This document shows, in pieces, positions 8,979-17,640 of a stretch of DNA of 64,000 nt. The stretch covers positions 1,097,988-1,161,987 of the forward strand of contig NZ_CP011272.1 of assembly GCF_001610875.1 (NCBI RefSeq), written 5' to 3'. A program made the translations under genes and the position numbers. Position 1 is the stretch's first letter; every line of letters begins with the position of its first letter. The DNA is from Pirellula sp. SH-Sr6A (GTDB lineage Bacteria > Planctomycetota > Planctomycetia > Pirellulales > Pirellulaceae). Below the pieces are notes generated by a model. It was not told where the DNA came from. It searched no databases and worked only from the letters and a program-made list of their open reading frames with translations.

Positions 8979-10244
8979 GTGATACAAACGACGAATCAGC
9001 ACCACGAGGTGAACCATCGCACGACCTGCAGACACTGCGGACATCCGCTCAGCCTGAGTATGGTAGATCTCGGTGCACAACCGCCCTGCGAAGCGATCCT
9101 CACGGAGGAGCAGTTCTATGAACCCGAGCCGTTTTATCCGCTTCACGCGAGAGTGTGCGAAAACTGTTGGCTCGTGCAGTTAGATGCGGACGTATCGCCC
9201 GAGAAAATTTACACCGAGTATGCCTACTACTCTTCGTACTCCGAGTCATGGCTGCAACATATGGAGTCCTACACCGATTCGATTTGCACTCGACTTGGGT
9301 TGACTCCAAATCATCGTGTTGTCGAAATCGCCAGCAACGATGGCTATTTGCTTCAGTTTTTTGCGGATCGTGGGATCCCTTGTTTCGGTATCGATCCTGC
9401 AGCCAACGTAGCGGAAAAAGCGCTCGAACGAGGGATAGAGACCCTTGTCTCCTTTTTTTCTACCGACACGGCGGAACAGATCGTTAAGGAAAGAGGGAAG
9501 GCCGATCTGATCATTGCCAACAACGTTTTTGGCCACATCCCAGATATCAACGACTTCCTTCAAGCTCTCCAGCAGTTACTCCAAGAGGGTGGGACGATCA
9601 CGATCGAGATTCCTCATTTGATGCGCTTGATCGAAGGAAACCAATTCGACACGATCTATCATGAGCACTATTGCTACCATTCCTTGATCGCCGATTTGAA
9701 ATTGCTGGAAAGCCAAGGCTTGAAGCTTATTGCGGTGGAAGAGCTTCCCACTCACGGAGGTTCGATTCGTATGTTCATCGCGCATCGGGAGGACGCGAGG
9801 GCCCCCGATGATTCCATCGAACGCTTGGTTGGCATCGAGAGAAGTAGGGGCATGGATACACCGGCCCCCTATCAAGCGTTCGGCGAGAAAGTCCGCCAGA
9901 CCAAGCGGAATCTGCTGCGTTTCTTGATCGCTGCCAAAGAGGAGGGGAAACAGGTCGTAGGCTACGGCGCGCCGGGGAAGGGGAATACGCTCCTGAACTA
10001 TTGCGGAATCCGCGAGGACTTTCTCGATTTCGTCGTCGACCGGAATCCCTACAAGCACGGCAAGTTCCTTCCCGGGAGCAGGATTCCCATTCGCCCAGTC
10101 GAGGCCGTATTCGAAGCCAAGCCCGACTTCTTGCTTATTCTCCCCTGGAATATCAGCGATGAGATCATTCGACAAATGGATGGAGTACGCGCTTGGGGAT
10201 GTCAGTTTGTAATCCCCATACCCGAAGTTCGCATCGTCGTATGA
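8979..10244 (+). CDS. SAM-dependent sugar C-methyltransferase
   Basis: I choose the GTG at 8979 because GGGGAG lies just upstream and the protein then begins immediately before a zinc-binding module; an in-frame ATG at 8889 would overlap the aminotransferase. The order is a four-Cys/His zinc module (CRHCGHPL to CENCWLVQ, about residues 17-73), then a SAM-binding Rossmann domain (VVEIASNDGYLLQFF, near 107-121). The C-terminal domain with YGAPGKGNTLLNYC is shared with NovU/TylCIII-type C-methyltransferases. These enzymes methylate C-3 of 4-keto-deoxysugars, which fits the CDP-4-keto-6-deoxyglucose made by rfbG. It ends in an ATGA overlap with the epimerase gene. Confidence 0.88.
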   Translation: MIQTTNQHHEVNHRTTCRHCGHPLSLSMVDLGAQPPCEAILTEEQFYEPEPFYPLHARVCENCWLVQLDADVSPEKIYTEYAYYSSYSESWLQHMESYTDSICTRLGLTPNHRVVEIASNDGYLLQFFADRGIPCFGIDPAANVAEKALERGIETLVSFFSTDTAEQIVKERGKADLIIANNVFGHIPDINDFLQALQQLLQEGGTITIEIPHLMRLIEGNQFDTIYHEHYCYHSLIADLKLLESQGLKLIAVEELPTHGGSIRMFIAHREDARAPDDSIERLVGIERSRGMDTPAPYQAFGEKVRQTKRNLLRFLIAAKEEGKQVVGYGAPGKGNTLLNYCGIREDFLDFVVDRNPYKHGKFLPGSRIPIRPVEAVFEAKPDFLLILPWNISDEIIRQMDGVRAWGCQFVIPIPEVRIVV

Positions 10245-10783
10245 TTTTTACACCCACACCGCTTCAGGATGCTTATCTAATCGATTTGGAATGCAGGCGA
10301 GACGCACGCGGCTTTTTCGCGCGCACGTATTGTGAGAATGAGTTCTCGACAGCTGGGCTGGTCTCCCGGATGGTCCAATGCAACTTGGCCTTCAATGTCC
10401 ATCAAGGCACGGTCCGAGGAATGCACTGGAGAGCATCGATGCATCCGGAGGCTAAGGTCGTGCGCGTCTTGCGGGGAGCGATTTGGGACGTCGTTATCGA
10501 TTTGCGACCTGAGTCGAAAACGTTTCTTCAATCGTTTGGCGTGGAGCTTTCGGCGGAGAATCGTCGCGCCATCTACGTCCCACCTCGCTTCGCGCATGGT
10601 TTTCAGACATTGATGGATGAAACCGAAGTCTTTTATCAGATGAGCGAGTTCTACCAGCCTGCGTTGGATCGCGGAGCAAGATGGAACGATCCGTCATTTT
10701 CTGTCACTTGGCCGCAGCCGATTGTGTCGATTCACGAACGCGACGCGAATTATCCCGATTTGACAATCAGTGAATTGAAGTGA
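10241..10783 (+). CDS. rfbC: dTDP-4-dehydrorhamnose 3,5-epimerase family protein
   Basis: This 180-residue cupin starts at the ATG in the 4-base ATGA overlap with the methyltransferase stop, which indicates translational coupling. Family landmarks are RRDARGFFARTYCENEF, the HQGTVRGMHWR block with the candidate base His62, KVVRVLRGAIWDVVIDLR and VPPRFAHGFQTL. Most relatives have RGLHYQ where this has RGMHWR, so an aromatic Trp replaces Tyr next to the active-site His. With a CDP-sugar dehydratase upstream, the true substrate is probably a CDP-4-keto sugar, perhaps already C-methylated. It may catalyse 3- and/or 5-epimerisation. Confidence 0.88.
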   Translation: MIFTPTPLQDAYLIDLECRRDARGFFARTYCENEFSTAGLVSRMVQCNLAFNVHQGTVRGMHWRASMHPEAKVVRVLRGAIWDVVIDLRPESKTFLQSFGVELSAENRRAIYVPPRFAHGFQTLMDETEVFYQMSEFYQPALDRGARWNDPSFSVTWPQPIVSIHERDANYPDLTISELK

Positions 10784-10792
10784 GAGCAATCC

Positions 10793-12073
10793 ATGGAGAG
10801 TGACAACGGGATGCACCAATTGCTCAAGGATCTTTTCCCGTTATGCAGGAGCATCACCGGCCACGGGGTGCGTCAAACGCTGCAACGACTCGGGGAAGAG
10901 ATTCCCGTCCGTTGTACCGAGATTCCGAGCGGGACGCAGGTGCTGGATTGGATTGTTCCGGAAGAGTGGAACATACGCGAGGCGTGGATCGAAGGACCGG
11001 ATGGGACGCGACTCGTCGACTTCGCCAACCATTCGTTGCACGTCGTTAGTTACAGCGAACCGATCGAGGCCGTGTTGACTCTCGAACAATTGGAACCCCA
11101 TCTTCATTCCCTTCCAGATCAACCGCATGCGATCCCGTATCGAACGTCCTATTACCAAAGAAGCTGGGGGTTTTGCCTTCCCGATCGAATACGGAAGAGC
11201 CTGAGTAAGGGCAATTATCGAGTTCGAATCGATTCGGACCTCGCGCCCGGGCATCTGACCTTTGGCGAAATTTATCTTCCCGGTAGCAGTACCGAAGAAG
11301 TCGTTTTGTCGGCCCACATCTGCCATCCATCGCTCGCCAACGATAACTTGTCTGGAATTGTCGTGGCAGTGGAGATTGCGAAATGGCTGCAGGCGATGGT
11401 GGATCGGAAGCTTAGCTATCGGATTTTGCTAGCACCTGGAACGATCGGATCGATTGCTTGGCTATCGAAAAACAGGGCTTCGCTCGATCGAATTCGATAT
11501 GGATTAGTCCTCAATGGGCTTGGGGGCCCCCATCCTTGGACCTACAAGCGGAGCAGGCGAGGGGACCATCGGATCGACAAGATAACCGAGTCGATTTTGA
11601 CCCGTCGCAGTCCTGCGAGTGTTATCGAACCGTTCTCACCGTATGGATACGATGAACGACAGTTTTGCTCCCCCGGTTTTCAACTCCCTTTCGGATCCCT
11701 TTCGAGGGCATGTTGGGGACGTTATCCCGAGTATCACACCTCCGGGGACAATCCTGATTATGTCTCGGCGTCATCGCTTCAGGAGAGCGCGGAGCTTATC
11801 AAGGAGATTGTGCGAGCCATCGAGTGCGAAAGGGTGTCGGAGGAGGGCTTGTATGTCGGAACGGTTCGGTACGGGGAGCCGCAACTCGGTCGGCGCGGTC
11901 TTTACGGAACAGCGGGGGAGATAGACACCATGGCCGTTCTTTGGGTGCTGAACTACTCCGATGGCGAGCATTCGCTGAGAGAAATCGCCGATAGGTCCGG
12001 GATTCCTACCGAGCGGCTTGTCCGGGCGGCTCAGGGCCTACTGGAACGGGGCTTATTGTCGCGTCCCCTGTAA
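10793..12073 (+). CDS. DUF4910/DUF2172 aminopeptidase-like protein with C-terminal winged helix
   Basis: This 426-residue protein starts nine bases after the epimerase. Its N-terminal part (LFPLCRSITGHGVRQTLQ, SGTQVLDWIVPEEWNIREAW) and zinc-peptidase-like core (VVLSAHICHPSLANDNLSG) match DUF2172/DUF4910 proteins, whose fold is that of M28 aminopeptidases. The last 60 residues (SLREIADRSGIPTERLVRAA) look like the winged-helix module often attached to the family. Such proteins recur in polysaccharide clusters next to sugar C-methyltransferases, but their reaction there is not established; a hydrolase or amidase acting on an amino-acyl sugar is a guess. The candidate metal ligands are the His and Asp of the AHICHPSLAND segment. 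Confidence 0.8.
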   Translation: MESDNGMHQLLKDLFPLCRSITGHGVRQTLQRLGEEIPVRCTEIPSGTQVLDWIVPEEWNIREAWIEGPDGTRLVDFANHSLHVVSYSEPIEAVLTLEQLEPHLHSLPDQPHAIPYRTSYYQRSWGFCLPDRIRKSLSKGNYRVRIDSDLAPGHLTFGEIYLPGSSTEEVVLSAHICHPSLANDNLSGIVVAVEIAKWLQAMVDRKLSYRILLAPGTIGSIAWLSKNRASLDRIRYGLVLNGLGGPHPWTYKRSRRGDHRIDKITESILTRRSPASVIEPFSPYGYDERQFCSPGFQLPFGSLSRACWGRYPEYHTSGDNPDYVSASSLQESAELIKEIVRAIECERVSEEGLYVGTVRYGEPQLGRRGLYGTAGEIDTMAVLWVLNYSDGEHSLREIADRSGIPTERLVRAAQGLLERGLLSRPL

Positions 12074-12339
12074 ATTCATTGGCCAAACGCAATCAGTACG
12101 GTCCTACGCTTCCGTTTCGACTTGGAAGACTCGTCCCTTTGTGGGATACTTACCAGGCGTATGCTCCTCACCCAAAAGGGGGGACCCCGAAGACAGGGTA
12201 CCATTTTGGTTCGAGAGCGGAGTTCTCGAGTTGGAGGAGATTAAGGCAGGGGAAGCATTCGTCCCGCTGCTTGAGACAAATTTGTGCATGCTTGGCGAAG
12301 TAATCGCTTTGCAGCAGAGTTTTTTATGGGAGATGGTTG

Positions 12340-13269
12340 ATGTACAAGAATTTAAACGCGACGGTTCTAGGGGTATCGGGTCGGCAGAGCGAGCTGATTG
12401 AGTTGGCGATGACCTATGGATTTAGCGGGTTGGATATCGATATCGTCGATTTGGTGAAGCGAACGCAGCGCAGCGAGTTCGACAAAGCATCCCGATACTT
12501 GCTGAGCTCCAAGATGCAGGTCAGCGGTTTTGACGTCCCCATCGATTTGGACACCGATGACGCTTCTTTCGAGAAATCGCTGGCCTTGCTGCACGGCTCG
12601 ATTGAAATCGCCGGCAAGGTCGGAGCGCGCGCAGGGTTTTTGCGATTGCCCGCTGCGACCGATCGGCTTCCCTTCCATGAATATTTCGATGTGCTTCGCA
12701 AGCGAGTCGATCGTATCGGAGAGGTCTTCGAAAAGAACAACGTTCAGCTGGGGCTCTATTTCTCTGTAGCACAAGAGAGCCGCGAAAGTCGGCAATTCAA
12801 GTTCATTCAGGATGTTGAGGGCTTTTTGGCTTTCTTCAAGGCGTGCACCTCCTCGAGCGTGGCGTTGGTCATCGATTCTTTCAATTGGATCGTGGGTGGC
12901 GGGACTTTCGAACAGTTGGCATCGATCCCTGGCAACAAGGTTGCTGCTTTGCGGATCTCCGACGCAGAATCTCTTCCTTCGATCGCGGACGCGAGCGTGA
13001 AAATGCGTCAGCTGCCCTGCGAAACAGGAACTATTGACAACGTTCGCTTTGTGGGGACGCTGAGCAAGTCCGGGTTTGACGGACCGATCACTGCGTTTGC
13101 GCATGCGAGCAATTTCGCTGGATTCACGCGTGATTCCATCGTCGCAAAGAGCCAGGATGCCCTGGATCACGTGCTGGCCGGCGCTGGCCTCCCCACCTTC
13201 ACCCGCCGACCCGACATGATCGTCGAAGCCACCGGCCCGATCTCCGAAGACATCGGCTTGGAAGCGTAA
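12340..13269 (+). CDS. Sugar phosphate isomerase/epimerase-like TIM-barrel protein
   Basis: This protein has 310 residues or slightly fewer. The ATG at 12340 is preceded by GGGAGATGG at good spacing; a TTG one codon earlier is possible but less likely. The sequence follows the xylose-isomerase-like barrel: ELIELAMTYGFSGLDIDIVD, then AGKVGARAGFLRLPAA, NVQLGLYFSVAQESRESRQF, SVALVIDSFNWIVGGG and KVAALRISDAE. The acidic metal ligands of typical members are only partly recognisable, so activity is uncertain. The gene stands 266 bases after the DUF4910 gene on the same strand. A perfect 12-bp hairpin follows its stop, so it probably closes the first polysaccharide transcription unit. Confidence 0.75.
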   Translation: MYKNLNATVLGVSGRQSELIELAMTYGFSGLDIDIVDLVKRTQRSEFDKASRYLLSSKMQVSGFDVPIDLDTDDASFEKSLALLHGSIEIAGKVGARAGFLRLPAATDRLPFHEYFDVLRKRVDRIGEVFEKNNVQLGLYFSVAQESRESRQFKFIQDVEGFLAFFKACTSSSVALVIDSFNWIVGGGTFEQLASIPGNKVAALRISDAESLPSIADASVKMRQLPCETGTIDNVRFVGTLSKSGFDGPITAFAHASNFAGFTRDSIVAKSQDALDHVLAGAGLPTFTRRPDMIVEATGPISEDIGLEA

Positions 13270-13298
13270 GGGCCGATTCGGTTCATCAATGAAACGTT

Positions 13299-13330
13299 CA
13301 AAGAGCGGTGGGGAAACTCACCGCTCTTTG
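13299..13330 (+). terminator. Perfect 12-bp hairpin after the TIM-barrel gene
   Basis: CAAAGAGCGGTG (13299-13310) and CACCGCTCTTTG (13319-13330) are perfect reverse complements separated by an eight-base loop. The hairpin begins 30 bases after the stop codon. There is no T-run after it on the plus strand, so it could be a transcript-end or mRNA-stabilising structure rather than a classic intrinsic terminator. Confidence 0.6.
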
Positions 13331-13527
13331 CATTATCCCCTCAACACTTCGATGGCGTGTTGTAACTTCGTTTCGGATCGCTATCTAACTCCCAATGCTG
13401 TTTACATACGCGTCCGCTGCAACACGCGTTAGCTAGCAAGGGCGTTCCCAATTGATCTTGACTCCTACCTGTGATAGTCATAACCTCTTCGGGCGATAGA
13501 TGCTCATTGAATATGGAGATTCAATAG

Positions 13528-14670
13528 ATGAAACCAATACCGGTCGCTTCGGCGGATGTTACAGGAAACGAAGAGAAGTACGTCTCTGAAGCTATCCGAA
13601 GTTCTTGGATATCGTCATCAGGTAAGTACTTGGATCAATTCGAAGCAGAGTTCGCGGAACTTTGCGACTCCAAGTATGCGCTCTCGTGCTCGAACGGGAC
13701 CGTTGCGCTCCACTTAGCGTTACTTGGGCTTGGACTAAGGCCCGGCGATGAAGTCATCGTGCCGTCCATGACCTATATCGCTACGGCAAATGCCGTGCGC
13801 TATTGCGGTGCGGAACCTGTATTCGTCGATATCGATCCGGAAACTTGGTGCATTGCACCCGATGCCATTGAGGCCGCGATCAGCCCGCGAACTCGAGGAA
13901 TCATTGCGGTCCACCTCCTCGGCCACCCTGCTGATATGGATTCGATCAATCAGATTGCAGCCATGAATGGATTGTGGGTCGTCGAGGATGCTGCGGAAGC
14001 CCATTTTGCGTTATACAAGAACAAGCCCGTAGGTAGCTTGGGAACGGTTGGAACATTTTCCTTTTTCGGAAACAAAATTCTTACGTGCGGAGAAGGTGGT
14101 GCGCTCACCCTCAACGATTCGCAACTTTCGATACGCCTCAAGATGTTACGGGGTCAGGGAATGGACCCGCGACGCCGGTATTACTTTCCTATCACAGGGT
14201 ACAACTTCCGATTAACGAATCTCGCATGCGCGATGTTATGCGCTCAACTCGAGCGCCGCGAAGAGATCTTTGCAAAGCGAAATGCGATATTTGACTACTA
14301 CACCGAATGCCTCACAGGTATTCGTGGCATCGGGTTTCAGCCTTGCGCACCATGGGCTCAAATCGCTCCGTGGATGTACAGCGTTACCGTCGATCCGCAT
14401 GAGTTCGGCCAAACACGGGATGATCTTATCGCGACCATGAAGGAAGCAGACATTGACTCCCGTCCATTCTTCTACCCGCTCCACCGTTTACCACCTTACG
14501 TCAAGTCTGCCTCCAAGCAGGGTCAGCCGCTCGAAGTGACCAATCAACTAGGTGCGACCGGTTTGATGCTGCCTACATACAACCAGTTGTCCTTCGAGGA
14601 CATCGATCGCATCGTTAGTGTCATTCGCCGAGCTGCCTCCAGCTCTACTCCAATACGTCGCGCTGCCTAG
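13528..14670 (+). CDS. DegT/DnrJ/EryC1/StrS aminotransferase, perosamine-synthase-like
   Basis: This 380-residue PLP enzyme places an amino group on a keto-sugar nucleotide. Visible landmarks are SSWISSSGKYLDQFEAEFA at the N-terminus, SNGTVALHLALLGLGLRPGDEVIVPS, VVEDAAEAHFA, and the internal-aldimine lysine Lys183 in FSFFGNKILTCGEGG. MDPRRRYYFPITGYNFRLTN is characteristic of the GDP-perosamine synthase branch. It opens a second polysaccharide transcription unit after the hairpin at 13299. No GDP-mannose dehydratase is present in the window, so a GDP- or CDP-linked 4-keto-6-deoxysugar are both possible donors. Confidence 0.9.
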   Translation: MKPIPVASADVTGNEEKYVSEAIRSSWISSSGKYLDQFEAEFAELCDSKYALSCSNGTVALHLALLGLGLRPGDEVIVPSMTYIATANAVRYCGAEPVFVDIDPETWCIAPDAIEAAISPRTRGIIAVHLLGHPADMDSINQIAAMNGLWVVEDAAEAHFALYKNKPVGSLGTVGTFSFFGNKILTCGEGGALTLNDSQLSIRLKMLRGQGMDPRRRYYFPITGYNFRLTNLACAMLCAQLERREEIFAKRNAIFDYYTECLTGIRGIGFQPCAPWAQIAPWMYSVTVDPHEFGQTRDDLIATMKEADIDSRPFFYPLHRLPPYVKSASKQGQPLEVTNQLGATGLMLPTYNQLSFEDIDRIVSVIRRAASSSTPIRRAA

Positions 14671-14689
14671 CTAAGACGGTTGCGCAGCA

Positions 14690-15928
14690 ATGAAGCCTTC
14701 ATTCCGTATCAAACGATTAGCCATCGTATTGCAGAACGCATCGACGGGGGGGTGGAGGTACACCGAGAGGCTTGTGGAGGGATTGCGAATCGCTCGACCG
14801 GACTGCGAAGTCCTGGTTTACATTGGTCGATCCGTTAAGAGCGAGGGCGAGCTCGAGTCTCCTCGGGAGGTCCTTCGGAGACTCGGAGCAGACGTGAGGT
14901 CGGTTCCCTGGTTGCGTCCGGTTCGAAATCGATCCGGCATGAAACTCGTTGTTAGCAAACTTCGGACCCTCCTGAGCTCCACGAGCTACTGTCGCTGGAT
15001 CGAAGAACTGAACCGATGTGATGCCGTTTTCTTCGCGTGGCCCTACGGTATTGAATGCCCTCCATGCAAAGCCCCCGTCGCCTTCATTCCGCACGATTTC
15101 AACTACACCCATTTCGTGGGCACATTTGTAGAAAGCCCTGCGTCCGTTGCTTCCCTGCGGAGCCAGCACAAGCTTTGGTTGGAACGTGCGCATCCCATCG
15201 TATCGACACAATTCATCGCAGATGAATTGATGCGTACGTTTCCGGAATATGTGTCGCCACCGAGAGTCGTTCGACTGTCTCAACTGGGACCGATGGAATC
15301 GATGAACCATGACGAAGCGTCTAAGATCGTGCAGCGACTTGGTATCTCCGGAGATTACTTGCTCAGCCTCAACAACATCTCCGCACACAAGAATCTGGGG
15401 CAATTGCTGTCCGGTTTCCATTACGTAGCAAAACAATATCCGAATCTGAAGCTAGTGTTGGTTGGATTTGGAACCGAAGGAATCCATGGGAACGTCAATT
15501 CGCCTTATTATCTAGATTGGTCGGACAGCGGTGGAAACGTTCAGAGCTTGGGATTGCGAAGCGACCGCGAAGTTTCCGCCCTCATCGCCCGTGCGAAACT
15601 CGTGGTCAATGCGTCGTTGTACGAAGCCGGGAACGGATCTGGGCTCGATGCTTGGCGCATGGGAACGCCGGTGGTGATGTCTGATATACCTGCATTTGTC
15701 GAACAACTTCACGCGATGGACGTTCGTGCAGAGACCTTCAATCCTCGATGCTGCTACGAAATACGCGATGCATTGTTGCGGATTATGCAACAGCCCGAAG
15801 TCGCCGAAGCGAATGCGTCCTATTCGAAGAAATCGATGAGTCGCTATAGCTGGAATGACGTCGCAGAGCATTACTTGGATTTTTTCGACGAGATTGCTGC
15901 GAAAACTAGCCACCCACTGGATCATTAA
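14690..15928 (+). CDS. GT4-family glycosyltransferase
   Basis: This 412-residue GT-B glycosyltransferase begins 19 bases after the aminotransferase. The acceptor half opens with RLAIVLQNASTGGWRYTERLVEG. The donor half has ISGDYLLSLNNISAHKNLGQLLSGF and LKLVLVGFGTEG. The closing LVVNASLYEAGNGSGLDAWRMGTPVVMSD is a GT4-like ExxxxxxxE nucleotide-sugar segment in which the first Glu is Glu of YEAGNGSGLD. It is a cytoplasmic or membrane-associated transferase building the repeat unit; donor and linkage cannot be read from sequence. Confidence 0.85.
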   Translation: MKPSFRIKRLAIVLQNASTGGWRYTERLVEGLRIARPDCEVLVYIGRSVKSEGELESPREVLRRLGADVRSVPWLRPVRNRSGMKLVVSKLRTLLSSTSYCRWIEELNRCDAVFFAWPYGIECPPCKAPVAFIPHDFNYTHFVGTFVESPASVASLRSQHKLWLERAHPIVSTQFIADELMRTFPEYVSPPRVVRLSQLGPMESMNHDEASKIVQRLGISGDYLLSLNNISAHKNLGQLLSGFHYVAKQYPNLKLVLVGFGTEGIHGNVNSPYYLDWSDSGGNVQSLGLRSDREVSALIARAKLVVNASLYEAGNGSGLDAWRMGTPVVMSDIPAFVEQLHAMDVRAETFNPRCCYEIRDALLRIMQQPEVAEANASYSKKSMSRYSWNDVAEHYLDFFDEIAAKTSHPLDH

Positions 15929-16042
15929 CAACGTCCATTACCGCCCCCGCCACTAATCCGTCTGGGGATTTACCTTGACTTCGACTCGAAACCTCAGTTA
16001 GAACCCGCTGAAAGGGTAAGTCTCGCTTGCAATTCGAACAAA

Positions 16043-16606
16043 ATGAAAATCCTACTGGCCAACGCGATCGAAACATTTGAGGACGCTCATCACCAGCGTT
16101 CGTTATGCGATCGTATCCAACAAATTCTTGCATGCCATGGGCATCGGGTTGACCGTTTGACCCTACCATTCGTCGACGATCTCCATACGATCATGGAGCA
16201 GATGCTGGCCTATCGATTGCTAGACCTGACTTCCGCAGTGGATCGATTGATCGCATTCGATTCGCCTGCATGTTTTCTTTCTCATCCGAGCAAGATAATC
16301 ATCGTTTCTTCCGAGCACCAAACGCTCTGCAGTTCCTCGCCCGAGGATTTCTCATCGCTCCACAGCTCGTCGATCACTCGCAAAATGGAGCATGCTCGCA
16401 ACAAGGTGTTTGGGGAATCGAAAGCCATTTTTTTCGATACGAACGAAGCAAAACAAACGTGGTGCTCGAAACACCTCGCTCCCGCTGTATTTGCCGAGTG
16501 CCTGGAACAGCGCACGGAGGACGAAATCGCGAAACTCCTTACCCTGAATGACGACCGCTATTCAGCCTCACCTCGTAACAAAAGATTCGAGGGGCGTGCA
16601 GCATGA
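16043..16606 (+). CDS. Glycosyltransferase N-domain-only paralogue
   Basis: This 187-residue protein is homologous to the N-terminal half of the next gene. Both begin MKI..N and share EMLAxR-like spacing (EQMLAYRLLDL versus SEMLACRMMRI). Both also have the block F-x-P-A-x4-HPxK (FDSPACFLSHPSKIIIV versus LKFPAYLIPHPNKVLWL) and a later amphipathic region. It ends before any C-terminal GT-B domain, so it lacks the donor-sugar-binding half and cannot be a complete transferase. Its stop overlaps the next start in an ATGA. It may be a partner or decoy for the neighbouring transferase, or a decaying duplicate; the intact frame and coupling favour a functional partner. Confidence 0.7.
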   Translation: MKILLANAIETFEDAHHQRSLCDRIQQILACHGHRVDRLTLPFVDDLHTIMEQMLAYRLLDLTSAVDRLIAFDSPACFLSHPSKIIIVSSEHQTLCSSSPEDFSSLHSSSITRKMEHARNKVFGESKAIFFDTNEAKQTWCSKHLAPAVFAECLEQRTEDEIAKLLTLNDDRYSASPRNKRFEGRAA

Positions 16607-17640
16607 AGATCTATGTTGTGAACAACATGATCCCCTTTCTGCACGGAGGGGCGGAGGACCTTGCAAACTACCTCATCTCTCACCTTAGGCGTGTGGGGCA
16701 TGTCGCCGAGCTTTTGCGAATTCCCTTTCGTTACGAGCCAGCCGAAAGCATTTACTCCGAGATGCTAGCCTGTCGCATGATGCGAATCGGCGATGCAGAC
16801 CTAGTTATCGCATTGAAATTCCCAGCCTACCTCATACCGCATCCGAACAAGGTATTGTGGTTGGTGCACCAATACCGTCAAGCTTACGACATGTGGGATT
16901 CGGGTTACTCGAACATTCCTGCTACAGAAGCGGGACAGCAACTGCGAGGATCTATCAAAGAAGCCGATGCAGAATGCTTCCGAAGTGTTCAGCGACTTTA
17001 CACCATTTCCCCTGTCACTCAAAAGCGGTTAAAGAAATACAATCAGTTTGAAAGCGAATTGCTTCGGACTCCCATCAATGGCCCTGAAGATTACGTGCCG
17101 GGAGAATATGGAGATTATATTTTTTGCGGCGGAAGAATCAATTCGACAAAGCGACAGCATTTACTGATTGAAGCGATGCAACATGTGCGTTCTGATGCGA
17201 AATTGCTGATTGCAGGTCCCGCCGACTCTCCGCAAGATTCGGAGCGACTAGAGAGAATGGTCGAGCAATATGGCCTCGAGGACCGAGTAATTCTCAGGAT
17301 TGGCTATCATGACCGCGCCGAGCTGGTTCCCATGATGTGCAATTCGCTCGCTTGCGCCTACTTGCCGATCGATGAAGATTCCTATGGATATGTGACCATG
17401 GAAGCGAATCAGGCGGGAAAAGCAGTGTTAACCGTCAATGACTCGGGTGGCCTGCTAGACCTGGTTCTGGACGACCAAACAGGTTGGGTGCGAGATCCCG
17501 ACCCCCTCCAAGTTGCCGAAGCGTTGGACCTCATTTTTACCAACCGCCAGCGGACTGTGGAAATGGGCGCACATGCGAGACACGAGTGGCTAAAGAAGGA
17601 GATAACTTGGGAACGCACAGTGGAGCGGCTCGTCGCATGA
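16603..17640 (+). CDS. GT4-family glycosyltransferase
   Basis: This 345-residue GT-B transferase is coupled by ATGA overlaps to genes on both sides. The N-terminal domain opens MKIYVVNNMIPFLHGGAEDL, giving the glycine-rich acceptor-loop motif. The C-terminal domain carries YIFCGGRINSTKRQHLLIEA and AKLLIAGPADSPQDSERLER. It ends with AYLPIDEDSYGYVTMEANQAGKAV, the ExGxxxxE-like donor-binding signature with EDSYGYVTMEA. It belongs to the repeat-unit assembly line of the polysaccharide island. Its N-terminal half has a stand-alone paralogue immediately upstream. Confidence 0.87.
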   Translation: MKIYVVNNMIPFLHGGAEDLANYLISHLRRVGHVAELLRIPFRYEPAESIYSEMLACRMMRIGDADLVIALKFPAYLIPHPNKVLWLVHQYRQAYDMWDSGYSNIPATEAGQQLRGSIKEADAECFRSVQRLYTISPVTQKRLKKYNQFESELLRTPINGPEDYVPGEYGDYIFCGGRINSTKRQHLLIEAMQHVRSDAKLLIAGPADSPQDSERLERMVEQYGLEDRVILRIGYHDRAELVPMMCNSLACAYLPIDEDSYGYVTMEANQAGKAVLTVNDSGGLLDLVLDDQTGWVRDPDPLQVAEALDLIFTNRQRTVEMGAHARHEWLKKEITWERTVERLVA

